Source: CSSed11-175R1 sp041685735 (GTDB lineage: Bacteria; Actinomycetota; Nitriliruptoria; Nitriliruptorales; Nitriliruptoraceae). From it: a DNA stretch of 64,000 nt. Below, piece by piece: positions 1 to 9,127 of the stretch. Every line of letters begins with the position of its first letter. The stretch's first letter is position 1. The notes beneath the pieces were generated by a model, which saw only the letters and a program-made list of their open reading frames with translations, did no database searches and was not told the DNA's origin. Both the position numbers and the translations under genes were made by a program. The stretch covers positions 1-64,000 of the forward strand of contig JAWLFE010000006.1 in the NCBI GenBank assembly GCA_041685735.1. Direction: 5' to 3'.

Positions 1-107
1 GCCGCCAGCCGGCTCAGCTCATCGAGGTTCGGGCCACCGGCTCCGACCACGCCGGCCCCGGCGTCGTGCTCGGTGTTCGAAACGGTCTCATCCACTACTC
101 TCAACAT
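1..107 (-). CDS. Partial hypothetical protein, N-terminus only
   Basis: An open frame starts at an ATG at 107 and runs off the left edge without a stop, giving about 35 residues (MLRVVDETVSNTEHDAG...LDELSRLAA). An AAGG Shine-Dalgarno-like run lies about 8 bases upstream of the ATG. The fragment is acidic, hydrophilic, and has no signal peptide. The product cannot be recognised from this much sequence. It would be the next gene after the lipoprotein at 182-654 on the same strand, about 75 bases away, so the two may be co-transcribed. Confidence 0.45.
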   Translation of the reverse strand, partial: MLRVVDETVSNTEHDAGAGVVGAGGPNLDELSRLA

Positions 108-181
108 CAGGCGTACCTTCCCCGCCGGGTGCAACCGGCGTCCTTGGATTTCACGATTCGGGAGGGTACGCCGCCTTCTTT

Positions 182-654
182 TCACGACCTCTCATCCACA
201 ACTTCCAGGTATAGCTCGTCGTTGACCCATCGACCGTCGATCCCGTGTTCTCCCCAGGCGGTGACGTCCTGGTAGTAGCCGAGTCGTTCGAGGAGTTGGT
301 CGTCTCGGAGGAAGCCGACCTGGTAGTCGGGTGAGACCAGTTCGATGGAGATGTTGCCGGGGTGATGTAGCGGGCCTGGCCCAGTGCGTCGGTCAGCGCC
401 GCGACCTCGTCTGGGTCGGTCAGTTCGGCGACGACCTCGGCGACGTTCCACGACTCGGGCCGTCCGTTTGAGGGCCAGGCCCGCCCGCCCTCGCGTACCT
501 CGATGCGATCGGCGTCGGCCACGTTCAACTCCGCAGCCTCTGCGAGGCCCGGTTTGTCCGTGCCGTCGGTTGCCTGCTCGTCGTCACCACCACAGCCAGC
601 GAGCAGCATCAGCAGGACGACGAGCAGGGCCAGCAGCGGGTGACGGTGTCGCAC
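182..654 (-). pseudogene. Frameshifted lipoprotein gene
   Basis: A GTG start at 654 sits behind a GAGGAG ribosome site and opens a lipoprotein signal (hydrophobic LLALLVVLLMLLAGC with the lipobox cysteine). The reading frame continues as an acidic domain to ...GQARYITP, near 360, and then moves to another frame that continues sensibly (GNISIELVSPDYQ...) to a stop at 182. The shift falls in a run of four C on the coding strand (359-362); one extra C restores ITPGNISIEL and one continuous protein of about 157 residues. This is either a true single-base deletion or a homopolymer consensus error. Function unknown; it sits 53 bases downstream of the SLH protein gene and is probably in its operon. 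Confidence 0.7.
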
Positions 655-707
655 GGAGCTCCTCGATGTCTGCTGAGTCGCGGGGCCCGCGGGGCGTGTG
701 GCGGCTG

Positions 708-2336
708 TCAGTCGGGCAGGTCGGCGCCGGCGACGCGCTGGCCATCGCGGTAGGCGTGGACCTCGTCGATGTCGTGTTCGGGGGTCGCGGTTGTGTAGGC
801 CAGTCGTTCGCCGGCTGCGATGAGGTCGGGTTCCTCGGTCTGACCGTCGTGGTCGATGATCTCGACGCGGTCGATGTCGGTGGCTACCGATCCTGCGTGA
901 ATGGTCCAGTCCTCGTCGATGCGGTGGGCGTGGAACCCGAGTTCGTCCATCAGCGCGTACTCCTGGCACACCGTGCTGGCGGCGCGTGCGGTGAGGGCCT
1001 GGGTGCACAGCCCGTCGTGGGACGGGAGGGCCGCGAGGGTGAAGGGCTGGTCACCATCCTCGAACGACGCCACGTCGACACGGTCGGGGACCTCGAAGCT
1101 CAGGCTCTCGATCATGGTGTCGAGTGCCGTCTGACTTGCGGGGTAGTCGTTGCCCTCGACGTCGTAGGTGGCGGCCACGAGTGTGTCGGCCTCCCGGTCG
1201 TCGGGTAGGTCGATGGCGTAGGTCGTGACCTCGACGTCTGGTGGGACGAGGTCGTCGGACTCCTCGGTGGTGCGGGCCTCGACACGCAGCGCGGCCTGCC
1301 CGTCGACGGTCAGCTCATCACGGTCGAGCTCCTCGCGGGTATCGGGACCGACGGCATCCTCGATCGGGCTGGACGAGGGGATGAAACGGATCGGCCGTGC
1401 GGGGGCGATCTCCGTGCCGGTGTCCAGGGCGAACCGGTCGGTGTCGAACACCCGGCAGTGCGGCAGCACATCGCCCGGGTTGGTGTCGAAGCCCTCGGGC
1501 ATCGTGAGGTGGTAACCCAGGGCCGGGTCGGTGCAGGTGGCCGGGTCGCTCAGCATCGCCCGCGAGGTCGCGACCAGGAAGCTGGCCATCTGTTCGCGGG
1601 TGACCGTCGACGCGGGCTCGTAGCGGGCACCGGTCACATCGGCCGACGCGCCACGGGTGATGCCCAGGTGGTAGCTCCCGGCGATCGCCTCGGCGTGCAC
1701 GGTCGTGTCGATGTCGTCGAAGTTGGTCTCGCCACCGGCGAGCTCGTCGACCTCGGCGTCTTGGTACCAGGCGGTCGCGCGCAGCAACAACGAGGCCATC
1801 TGGTCCCGCGAGATGGACGCGTCAGGGTCGTAGGTGTCCACCGTGGCGCCCTGGGCCACACCGATCGCGGCGAGCTGTTCGATCGCATCACGGTGGACGT
1901 TGTCGGCCGCGACGTCATCGAAGCGGCCGTCGTCCCCGGCCGGGAGCCCTGCGCCCGCCGCTTCGAGGGTGCGGATCACGAAGCTCGCCATCTGATCGCG
2001 ACGGACCTCGCCGTCGGGCAGATAGCGGGTCCCCGCATCCGAGCCCAACCCTTCAGCGACGCCCAACTGCACCAGACAGTCGATGGCGTCGAGGTGGACC
2101 GAACTGATCGCGTCACGGTCGTCCAGATCGGCCGTCTCCGGCTCGTCGGGGCACAACAACGCCGGTGGCTGACCGGCATCATGCTGCTCCGCGCTCTGCG
2201 CCTGCGCCGGCGAGCCGGTCAAGACCGATCCGGCCACCAGGGCGAGGGCTGCCGCCACGACGGCAGCCAGTCGGCCGCTCATCGCGGACCCGCTGGACGC
2301 AGCCGCTGAGAACCGTACAGAAGGTGCGAGTCGCAA
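708..2336 (-). CDS. Secreted SLH-repeat cell-surface protein
   Basis: An exported protein of about 542 residues. A signal peptide (VVAAALALVAGSVL...PAQAQ) is followed by three S-layer-homology-like repeats, each ending in an R-x-QMAS motif (RRDQMASFV, SRDQMASLL, TREQMASFL). Such repeats normally hold proteins on the cell wall. The C-terminal 300 residues are acidic and unrecognised. The start is uncertain: the TTG at 2336 has a GAGGAG site six bases upstream, the open frame extends to a GTG at 2378, and an internal ATG at 2282 lies just before the signal peptide. It heads a minus-strand pair with the broken lipoprotein gene. A second SLH protein with the same repeat type is at 56785-58230. 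Confidence 0.85.
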   Translation of the reverse strand: MRLAPSVRFSAAASSGSAMSGRLAAVVAAALALVAGSVLTGSPAQAQSAEQHDAGQPPALLCPDEPETADLDDRDAISSVHLDAIDCLVQLGVAEGLGSDAGTRYLPDGEVRRDQMASFVIRTLEAAGAGLPAGDDGRFDDVAADNVHRDAIEQLAAIGVAQGATVDTYDPDASISRDQMASLLLRATAWYQDAEVDELAGGETNFDDIDTTVHAEAIAGSYHLGITRGASADVTGARYEPASTVTREQMASFLVATSRAMLSDPATCTDPALGYHLTMPEGFDTNPGDVLPHCRVFDTDRFALDTGTEIAPARPIRFIPSSSPIEDAVGPDTREELDRDELTVDGQAALRVEARTTEESDDLVPPDVEVTTYAIDLPDDREADTLVAATYDVEGNDYPASQTALDTMIESLSFEVPDRVDVASFEDGDQPFTLAALPSHDGLCTQALTARAASTVCQEYALMDELGFHAHRIDEDWTIHAGSVATDIDRVEIIDHDGQTEEPDLIAAGERLAYTTATPEHDIDEVHAYRDGQRVAGADLPD

Positions 2337-2524
2337 TGGTGCTCCTCGTTCATCGCCTTTCGAGTTCATCACTCCCACGCGTCACGCCAGGCGCGACCCC
2401 ATCGGGACGACACCCAGTTGGACGTAGCCACACCGGCGACCGTTCCAACCGATCAGCACCCGACCCCCGACGAACGGACGATGGCCACCGCCGCCACCCG
2501 ATCCGCCCGTTCGCGCACCAAACG

Positions 2525-3148
2525 TCAGTTGGCGGCCCCGCCCAGCGCCAGGTCGAACGTCGTGGAGCCGGTCCAGGACACCAGTGATGGTGTGCTCGCC
2601 TGCTCGAGGTCGATCGCGATGTTGATTTCGGACGGCTGACCGTCGCCGTTGCCTGTGGCAGGAAGGTGGAGCCAGAGCTGGGTCGTGGAGGTCCAGTCGA
2701 TCCCCTCGGCGCTGACGGTCACGTCGCCGCCGTCCGTCGCGCCGTAGGTGAGTGGCGGCCAGTCCCCGCCCGGGGTGGCCAGCATCACCTGATCCGGCGC
2801 CACACCCAGCGCGTTCGTTCCGAGTCGGATCGAGACCGACTGCAGGGCGGGACGGGGACGCTCGACGATGATCTGGATCGCCGTGCCCCAGCCCGTGTCG
2901 TGGCTGCGTGCGCCCACGGTGGAGGCCGACTGGCCCTCAGCGGTGAGCCGCACCCGTTGCTCCGGCGCAGCTTCCAAGGTTGGATCGATCCTGGACAAGG
3001 ACCTGGTGGCGACCGCGGTACCCGGATCGAACGCCGCGACCGCGGCCGCTCCCGTGAGCACGATCGCGAGTGCTCCTGTGGTGAGCAGGATCGCGCGGCC
3101 CCGGTGGCGACCGTTGGCCTCCGGCGGTGTCGACGCTTTCGGGGACAT
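2525..3148 (-). CDS. Hypothetical single-pass or secreted protein
   Basis: About 207 residues. The ATG at 3148 is chosen because AGGAG lies eight bases upstream. The frame extends further upstream, but that part is arginine-rich noise antisense to the lipoprotein at 3278. A basic N-terminus is followed by one hydrophobic segment (ILLTTGALAIVLTGAAAVAAF, about residues 17-37) and an extracytoplasmic beta-rich domain containing GWGTAIQIIVERP and TTQLWLHLPATG. The domain contains no cysteine. No family recognised; the layout suggests a membrane-anchored surface protein. It is divergent from the lipoprotein gene at 3278. Confidence 0.75.
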   Translation of the reverse strand: MSPKASTPPEANGRHRGRAILLTTGALAIVLTGAAAVAAFDPGTAVATRSLSRIDPTLEAAPEQRVRLTAEGQSASTVGARSHDTGWGTAIQIIVERPRPALQSVSIRLGTNALGVAPDQVMLATPGGDWPPLTYGATDGGDVTVSAEGIDWTSTTQLWLHLPATGNGDGQPSEINIAIDLEQASTPSLVSWTGSTTFDLALGGAAN

Positions 3149-3277
3149 CCTCGTCGCTCCTGGTGGTGTCATTGTCCGCGCTGCTGTGCAACGTAGGAAC
3201 CGATCGACCAGGTGACGGCACATGGAACCTGACCGCCGGTTCATCGTCCTACCGGGTGAGCCAGCAAGGGAGTTCAC

Positions 3278-3754
3278 ATGCGGATGCGAACGATCGCGGC
3301 AGGCGCGACGCTCATGGCGATCCTCGGGGGGTGCGCCACCGGGGGTGGGGCGGACGGCCCGTCGGCAGCCGGTGGGTCGATCAGCGTGGCCGAGGAGGAC
3401 TGGGTCGATCAGGACGGGCAGGAGACGGATCTGGTGTCGAGCTTCTACGGCGCTGCCCATTGCGAGCTGGACACGACCGAGATCCTGCGGGTGTCCACCG
3501 AACTGGTGCCAGCGCAGGAACCGGGTCGGCCGGAGATCACGTTCGCTCACGATCCCGACGGCGGCCTCCCGGACCGCCTGACGGCCGCTGAGCACGAGGC
3601 TCAGGCCGAACTTCCTGACGACGCGGAGGCCACGGGCGTCCGCACGACATCGGGGGTCGAACTGTGGGCTGTCCCCGACGATCCGGATGTCATCTACCTC
3701 GTCGACGGTGACGCCGCGGAGCGGTGGCCAGCAGCGATGGTGGAGTGCGACTGA
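3278..3754 (+). CDS. Putative lipoprotein
   Basis: A 158-residue protein with a lipoprotein signal: basic MRMR, a short hydrophobic stretch, and the lipobox LGGC, with Cys at residue 19. The ATG has an AGGGAG site five bases upstream. The mature part is acidic and carries two further cysteines (AAHCELD and the terminal VECD), which could form a disulfide once exported. It is probably anchored to the outer face of the membrane. No family recognised. Divergent from the gene at 2525-3148, so the interval 3149-3277 must hold both promoters. Confidence 0.75.
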   Translation: MRMRTIAAGATLMAILGGCATGGGADGPSAAGGSISVAEEDWVDQDGQETDLVSSFYGAAHCELDTTEILRVSTELVPAQEPGRPEITFAHDPDGGLPDRLTAAEHEAQAELPDDAEATGVRTTSGVELWAVPDDPDVIYLVDGDAAERWPAAMVECD

Positions 3755-3831
3755 GCGCAACCTCACCGCTCACCTGGACGAGGCCGCCGAAGAGAGCCGT
3801 GTCTGGATCGTCATCTTGACGCCTCGGGCAG

Positions 3832-3963
3832 TCACACGCGGCGATCGATCAGTCGGCAGTGGTGGCCACGGACGGGTTCCTCGAGGAAGTAGCGGTGAGC
3901 GGCACCGACGACCACGAGAATCCGCTCGGCGTCCCGGCCCCCGCTCATCCGATTGACGCACTG
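3832..3963 (-). pseudogene. Possible C-terminal remnant of a DUF5694-like protein
   Basis: Within an otherwise gene-poor stretch (3755-4193) the minus strand carries a short frame ending at 3832. Its last 40 residues look coding: VNRMSGGRDAERILVVV followed by GAAHRYFLEE. The pattern of a hydrophobic strand ILVVV, then GAAH, then a helix resembles, from memory, the C-terminus of DUF5694/TraB-like proteins. No start or N-terminal domain is present upstream, so if real it is the tail of a deleted gene. The family assignment is a guess from pattern only. The rest of the interval shows nothing else. Confidence 0.3.
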
Positions 3964-4193
3964 GGCGCTCACCGATACGCGTGGAAGTCGCTCACCTGGA
4001 AGGGCTGGGGACCGTCGCCGCGACCCGGAGGAGTCAGCATGCTGACGCACCCGCTGTCGAGCCTGCACGCTCGGCGCTGGTCGTGGAGTACCCATCCACC
4101 GGCGAGGCGCTGACCCCGAAGAGAACGCAGCACCAGCTGCAGCTTCGACCTCGACATCGAGACCGAGTGTCGGCTGACAGGAGCACAGACCCG

Positions 4194-4583
4194 ATGCGCG
4201 AGCTACGGCCAGCACGGACCGCGGTGGCGACGGTGCTCGGAGGCGTTGCCGGCACGGTCGTCGGGATCGCCGTGGGTGATCTGCTGATCCTGCCGATGGT
4301 GGACCTGGAGGGGTTCGCCGAGTTCCTGCCCGTCCTGTGGTCGGCGATCGTCGGTAGCGTTCTCGGCGCGGGCATCGCCCTGGTCATCGCGTTCCGTGAC
4401 GAACCGGCCCGGATGCGCGCCGTGACCGCGGGGATGGTGGTGGTTTTCGGTCTCGCGATGGTCGCCGCTGCGTTCAGCGGTGTCGCCGACATCATGGTGG
4501 TCCACCCGGTGACGCTGGTGGTCGCGCTACCGCTGTTGGCACTGCTGGGGCGTCGCCTGGCAGGCAGGACGGATGGGAAGTGA
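4194..4583 (+). CDS. Small four-helix membrane protein
   Basis: A 129-residue integral membrane protein. The ATG at 4194 is chosen because AGGAG lies about nine bases upstream; the open frame upstream of it is low-quality sequence. Four hydrophobic segments are visible: about residues 8-30, 42-64, 73-92 and 100-118 (VHPVTLVVALPLLALLG). Loops are short, with a basic C-terminal tail RRLAGRTDGK pointing to the cytoplasm by the positive-inside rule. No family recognised; function unknown. Confidence 0.75.
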   Translation: MRELRPARTAVATVLGGVAGTVVGIAVGDLLILPMVDLEGFAEFLPVLWSAIVGSVLGAGIALVIAFRDEPARMRAVTAGMVVVFGLAMVAAAFSGVADIMVVHPVTLVVALPLLALLGRRLAGRTDGK

Positions 4584-4975
4584 CCACCGCCCCGCCGTTC
4601 CCGGGACATCGCCGAACCATCGCGTTGAGCTGGGTCAGAAGCGGGGGGACCGCTCGCGAACCGGTGCGAACCTCTGCACGTTGGAACGTGAGCATTGGGG
4701 TGGAGGCCGATGGTCGACCCCGGTCCCAATCTTGCGGAAGGACCGCCCTCGAAGCAGAGCCGGACTCGGTCGGCCGGTCAACAACGCCTGTGAATGCCAC
4801 CCGCCTGCGGCGGTTGTTCGCCGCTCCTGAACGCGGTCCTTCGGGTGCGCCAGGACCGGGGTCAGGATCGTGACGCTTGTCGAACCCCAGGCGCCCGTGA
4901 CTCGTCACTGCAGCCGTTTCGCGATCGACCGAACCATGAGGCGGTGATCGCCGCCCCTGGGTACGAAGGAGGGCG
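4584..4975. other. Gene-poor interval
   Basis: About 390 bases between the membrane protein and the convergent lipoprotein gene. Frames in both directions are rich in arginine, serine and proline in the way antisense or noncoding GC-rich DNA usually is, and none has a good start. A short palindrome, GTGAC-TC-GTCAC, lies near 4900. I see no supported gene. Confidence 0.5.
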
Positions 4976-5563
4976 TCATCCGTCGTCTTCGGGGTAGCTC
5001 CGGATCTCGCCATCCGGGACGCCTTCGATGCGCTCGTGGGGGAGGTCGCTGGACTCAGGGAGTCGATCGCGGTCTACGGCGAGCACCATCCGGTAGGGGT
5101 TGTAGTCGTCGGTGCACTCCTGCTGGGTGGCGTCGCGTTCGACGTGGACGGTCCGGTCGCGGGTCTCGATGTCGGCGAGCCAGCCGGGGCAGCTGCCGGA
5201 CTCACCGGACGACCAGACGATGACGGCCTGTCGGTCGAAGTCGACGTCGTCGAGGTCGCCGTACAAGCCGGGCTCGGCCGGCAGCTCGTCGTCACGTCGC
5301 TCGAGGTCGTCGGGGACGTTGTCCTGCCACGCATGCTCCGCGGTCTCGCGGTCGTACGCGATCTCGATCACGGCGAAGGCGTCAATCGTTCCCTGCAGTT
5401 CATCTCGCCAGCTGGTGGCCTTCGCTAACGGTACGAGCCCCTCGTCGCCGCCTCCACCACCCCCCGACTCGATGCCGGGGCCCCCACAGGCCCCCAGCAG
5501 GAGCCCCACAGCGAGCACCGCGACAACGCCGCGGCGAAAAGGTCTCGACATCTTGACAACCAT
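4976..5563 (-). CDS. Putative lipoprotein
   Basis: A 195-residue exported protein. The ATG at 5563 has GAAGGA five bases upstream. A lipoprotein signal (RGVVAVLAVGLLLGAC) is followed by a glycine-rich linker (six consecutive G) and an acidic globular domain with two cysteines (SGSCPGW and QQECTDDYNPY) that may pair. No catalytic motif recognised. The long glycine linker is typical of actinobacterial lipoproteins tethered away from the membrane. The 418-base interval 5564-5981 separates it from the divergent secreted protein and must contain both promoters. Confidence 0.8.
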   Translation of the reverse strand: MVVKMSRPFRRGVVAVLAVGLLLGACGGPGIESGGGGGGDEGLVPLAKATSWRDELQGTIDAFAVIEIAYDRETAEHAWQDNVPDDLERRDDELPAEPGLYGDLDDVDFDRQAVIVWSSGESGSCPGWLADIETRDRTVHVERDATQQECTDDYNPYRMVLAVDRDRLPESSDLPHERIEGVPDGEIRSYPEDDG

Positions 5564-5881
5564 GGCAGTCCTTCCCTTCCGCCGTTGGTGGGACGACACA
5601 CCGTGACCGATGGTTCCCAGCACACGCTGCGACCCACGCATGCCGCACCCAGCCCTCATCCCTCGATCCACGAGTATCCGGCGATCTCTTCCTGGCTTGA
5701 AACCAGGTCGCAACGTCGTTGGAGGTACCCCGAATCACGCCATCACCGTGATATGGGCGGGTGATCGTCAGGTCGCTGGCACTCGACAAGGACCAAGCCT
5801 GATCTCGCGGCGAGCCGCAGTCTCCCGGTCGACGTGTGTGAGCGTGAACCGTGTGGATTCTCGGCGGTCGAGCCCCCAACC

Positions 5882-5898
5882 TGGGTAGGCCCTACCCA
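5882..5898. promoter_or_regulatory. 17-bp perfect palindrome, candidate operator
   Basis: TGGGTAGG-C-CCTACCCA is a perfect inverted repeat (8+1+8), 84 bases upstream of the start of the secreted protein at 5982 and inside the divergent promoter region 5564-5981. Its size and symmetry suit a dimeric helix-turn-helix regulator. The LuxR-type regulator encoded at 6521-9127 is the nearest candidate to bind it, but that is inference. No clear -35/-10 pair was identified beside it. Confidence 0.5.
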
Positions 5899-5981
5899 TG
5901 AGGACGGATCTCGAAGTCCGTAGCGTCGGGAGCAGCCCGGAGCAGGAGCAGGGCCAACCTCCCGAGGGGAAGAATCGGATC

Positions 5982-6491
5982 ATGGAGAACCCAACGACAA
6001 CGATGCGACGCAGGATGATGGTGGCGTTGGCCGTCGCCCTTGCGGTGATGACGATGATGGTGGGGGCAGCCTCGGCTGCTGTCCAGGAGCAGATCATCAT
6101 CCCGCTCGAGGGGGTTGGCTTACCCCATCCGACGGACACGACCTGCTTGGGCGAGGACCTGGTCCACACGGCCGGTCGGCTCAGCATCACCATCGCCTAC
6201 ACCGAGAACGACAATCGCGTCTCGGGGCATGCGCACTTCAACCCGATGGGGGCGAAGCTGGTGGGAGTCGAGTCAGGCCGCGAGTTCGTGGGGACCGGCT
6301 CGACCATCGAACGGTTCAACGAACCGGTCGATGGGGACGGGGCCACCACGTTCTCCGTGACCAACTCGTTCAAGATCATCGGCAAGGGCCAGACACCCAG
6401 CCTCCGAGTCCAGGGCGTCACGCACCTGACGGTCAACGCAGCTGGAGAGACGACCGCCGATGTCGACTGGACGTCGGTCACCTGCAGCTGA
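5982..6491 (+). CDS. Secreted hypothetical protein
   Basis: A 169-residue protein. The ATG at 5982 follows GAGGGGA by 11 bases. A signal peptide MMVALAVALAVMTMMVGAASAA spans about residues 14-35. The mature domain is beta-rich, with GRLSITIAYTENDN, GHAHFNPMGAK and TTFSVTNSFKIIGKG suggesting a compact all-beta fold. It has two cysteines (TTCLGED and the terminal TCS) that probably form a disulfide. No family recognised. A 17-bp palindrome lies upstream, and it is convergent with the LuxR-type regulator. Confidence 0.8.
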   Translation: MENPTTTMRRRMMVALAVALAVMTMMVGAASAAVQEQIIIPLEGVGLPHPTDTTCLGEDLVHTAGRLSITIAYTENDNRVSGHAHFNPMGAKLVGVESGREFVGTGSTIERFNEPVDGDGATTFSVTNSFKIIGKGQTPSLRVQGVTHLTVNAAGETTADVDWTSVTCS

Positions 6492-6509
6492 GAACAGTGC
6501 GGGGCTGAG

Positions 6510-6533
6510 TGGTCGGGCGATCATGCCTGACCA
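6510..6533. terminator. Hairpin in the convergent gap
   Basis: TGGTCGGGC, a six-base loop, then GCCTGACCA: a 9-bp stem with one G-U pair between the secreted protein (stop 6491) and the LuxR-type regulator (stop at 6521, inside the hairpin). There is no T-run on either side, so if it terminates transcription it is of the U-poor type common in high-GC actinobacteria. Confidence 0.45.
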
Positions 6534-9127
6534 TTCCCCTCGCCATGGGCGCCCTCTGGGTCCTCATGCAGCCCCAGTTCGATGGCCCGAACCACGGCGT
6601 GGTGCCGGTCCGACGCACCGAGCCTGGTCCGCACGGCATCGACGTGCTTCTCTACCGTCCGCGGTGAGATGAACATCTGGTCCGCTATCGCACGGTTGGT
6701 CAAGCCCTCGACGAGCAGGCCCAGGACCTCGCCCTGACGTGCCGTGAGGCCCAGCGGGTTGTGCCTGGTCGCCTCGCGCGGTGGCCGGGGAAGGCCAGTC
6801 ACTCCGTCGGCTTGGAGATGTCGCCGGTAGCGCGCCGCCAACGCCCTCGCACCGATCTCGCCGGCGATACGCAGCGCCTCGACCTGGGCATCCAGATCGC
6901 CCACGCCCAGCGCGACCGCCTGCTCGTACGGACGTCCTCGTTGGGAGAACCAGTCCGCCGTCCGCTGCCATCCTCCCTCGCCGAGCCACCGGATCGGCTC
7001 GGCCGCGTCATCGGGGATCTCGGCGATGTGCCCATCCAGCCAGAGCCACAGCGCGAGGTTGCCAAGGTCCCAGGGCTTGTCCCTCGGCACCTGCTGGAGC
7101 ACCTCCAGGTTCCCCCGGGTCACGGCCTCGTCCTGCTCTCCGAAGGACCACAGGTACTCGGCCCATCGTGTCGCCGCGGACACCTGGTCCTGGCCCTCGG
7201 AGGTCCTCGCCAGCTCGTCGAACCGTCGAACGGCCACGGGGGCATTGGCGTCGCCCTTGCGCATGAGCGCCTGCGCGAGGAAGTGCGCGATCCAGACCCG
7301 GATCGATCCCTCGACGTTCTCACGGTCCTCGAGTTCGCGCAGGATGACCTCGGCGTCGTCGAAGTCACCGGCCAACGTCCGGATGGCCGCGCGGACAGCG
7401 AGGTGGAACACCGCCTCTGAGGTGGTGTCGTCTCCGATGGACGCAAGCGCCTCCTCGTTGAGCTCCGTCCCGCGCGCGAGGTGGAACCAGACCAGCGCCG
7501 TGAGGATCCGGTTCCCGCGTGCGATCTGCCAGTCGCGTTCGAGACCGAGCCCCTGCGACATGTCCTCGGCCTCGCGCAGCAAGTCGTCGCCGAGCTCGGG
7601 CTGGCCGTGGTCCGACCGAGCTGTCCCCAACGTCACCAGCGCGATCGCACGTGCTTGGCTGGGAGCCGGGGACAGGGCCAAGGCGCGATCCGCGTACCGG
7701 GTCGCGTTGCCGGGCTGGTGATCTGCCTGGGCCCGACGCGACAGCCACGCGTACGCGTGGGCCAACCGTTCGCCTCCGATGTCGGCGAGCACCTCTACTG
7801 CGTCCTCGGCAAGCGTCAACGACCGGGCGGGGTCTCCCTCGAAGAAGGCGGACCGGGATGCCCGGAGCAGGGCGTTGCCCAGGTCGGCCGGATCACCCAG
7901 GGTCCGTCGCAGGTCAACCGACGCGAGGGCCTGGGTGAGACCCCGGCCCGAGACCAGTTCCTCCTCGGTCGCCCACAGCTCGTAGAGGTCGGCCCGGTCG
8001 ACCGGTGGCAGCCGGTCGAGGTGGGGCTCGAGCGCTTGGAGGTGCGACAAGGCCTCTCGATGGCTACGAGCCCCGGCGGCCTGCAGGGCCGCGTCCGGGA
8101 GGAGTCTCGCCATGGCTCGAGGGTCGTTCGCTCGACGAGCGTGGTGGGCCGTTCGCGAGACATCGACCCCGACCGACTCGCACGCCCGCAGCACCTTCAG
8201 GTTCAACTCGCGGCGGACTGGTTCGGACAGCGTGGCCTCGATCGCAACGCGCGCGAGCTCGTGCCGGAACGCGATCGAGTCTCCACGCAGGCACAGCAGA
8301 CCGAGATCGTGCACCTCGCCCACGACACTCCGGAGGTTGTCGTAGATGTGGTCGAGCAGGTCCAACTCCAACTCGCCGGGAACGACCGAGGCGAGCAGCA
8401 CCAGTCGTTCTCCCTTTGCGGTGAGGCGTGCCACGCGAGCGCGCATGGAATCCTGGACGGACACGGGGACCCCGTCGGTCGGATCGTCGATCAATTCGCT
8501 GACCAGGAACGGATTGCCCGACGTCAGGTTCCAGATCTGCCGGCCTCGCTCGGGGTCTCCCGACATCGAGGTCACCGCGTCCGGTGTCAGCGGTTCGAGC
8601 TCGATGCTCGTGACCTCCGTCGCGGGGAGATCCCCGAGCACCCCGGCCAGCGGGTGGCCATCCACCACCCGCTCCCGGAACGTCAGCACCAGCACGGTGT
8701 TGCTCCGTCGGACTCGACGGCCGAGCGTGGTGAGCAGATCGAGGGTGGCACCGTCTGCCCAGTGCACGTCCTCGAACACCGCGACGGTCGGCAGTCCGGG
8801 GCGCGTGAATCGTTCGACGAGCGCCTGCAGGACCCGGTCGTGATCGTCCTGCGCCAGTACGTCGGCGAGTGCAGGCTCACGCAAGGCCATGTCCCACACC
8901 GGGTGCAGTGGCCGTGGAGCCAACAGGTCGTCGCACGTGCCCCATCGCACGGCTACCTCACGGCTCACAGACTGGGCGAGTTCGCGGACAACCGACGTCT
9001 TGCCTATCCCTGCCTCGCCCCGAACCAAGGCGATCTGCCCATGCCCCTCGAGCGCGCGAACGACCAACCCCCTGAGCTGTCGGAGCACACCGTCACGCTC
9101 GAGCAGGTGATCCATACCGTCGACCAT
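6521..9127 (-). CDS. LuxR-family regulator with N-terminal AAA ATPase (LAL type)
   Basis: About 868 residues. The N-terminal ATPase has Walker A GEAGIGKTS (about residue 37) and a Walker B-like AVFEDVHWAD. A long helical middle region resembles the TPR-type sensor region of LAL regulators. The C-terminus is a LuxR helix-turn-helix: LTARQGEVLGLLVEGLTNR, IADQMFISPRTVEKHV. The family couples ATP binding and ligand sensing to transcription activation. The start is uncertain: ATG 9127 or ATG 9115, neither with a strong ribosome site; the frame upstream of 9127 is noise. It is monocistronic and convergent with the secreted-protein gene. The target is not evident; the palindrome at 5882 is the nearest operator-like site. 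Confidence 0.92.
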   Translation of the reverse strand: MVDGMDHLLERDGVLRQLRGLVVRALEGHGQIALVRGEAGIGKTSVVRELAQSVSREVAVRWGTCDDLLAPRPLHPVWDMALREPALADVLAQDDHDRVLQALVERFTRPGLPTVAVFEDVHWADGATLDLLTTLGRRVRRSNTVLVLTFRERVVDGHPLAGVLGDLPATEVTSIELEPLTPDAVTSMSGDPERGRQIWNLTSGNPFLVSELIDDPTDGVPVSVQDSMRARVARLTAKGERLVLLASVVPGELELDLLDHIYDNLRSVVGEVHDLGLLCLRGDSIAFRHELARVAIEATLSEPVRRELNLKVLRACESVGVDVSRTAHHARRANDPRAMARLLPDAALQAAGARSHREALSHLQALEPHLDRLPPVDRADLYELWATEEELVSGRGLTQALASVDLRRTLGDPADLGNALLRASRSAFFEGDPARSLTLAEDAVEVLADIGGERLAHAYAWLSRRAQADHQPGNATRYADRALALSPAPSQARAIALVTLGTARSDHGQPELGDDLLREAEDMSQGLGLERDWQIARGNRILTALVWFHLARGTELNEEALASIGDDTTSEAVFHLAVRAAIRTLAGDFDDAEVILRELEDRENVEGSIRVWIAHFLAQALMRKGDANAPVAVRRFDELARTSEGQDQVSAATRWAEYLWSFGEQDEAVTRGNLEVLQQVPRDKPWDLGNLALWLWLDGHIAEIPDDAAEPIRWLGEGGWQRTADWFSQRGRPYEQAVALGVGDLDAQVEALRIAGEIGARALAARYRRHLQADGVTGLPRPPREATRHNPLGLTARQGEVLGLLVEGLTNRAIADQMFISPRTVEKHVDAVRTRLGASDRHHAVVRAIELGLHEDPEGAHGEGNGQA

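Noticed and set aside
4492..5013. Minus-strand frame upstream of the lipoprotein gene region
   Set aside because: Overlaps a well-supported plus-strand membrane protein gene and has arginine/proline-rich noise composition without a ribosome site.
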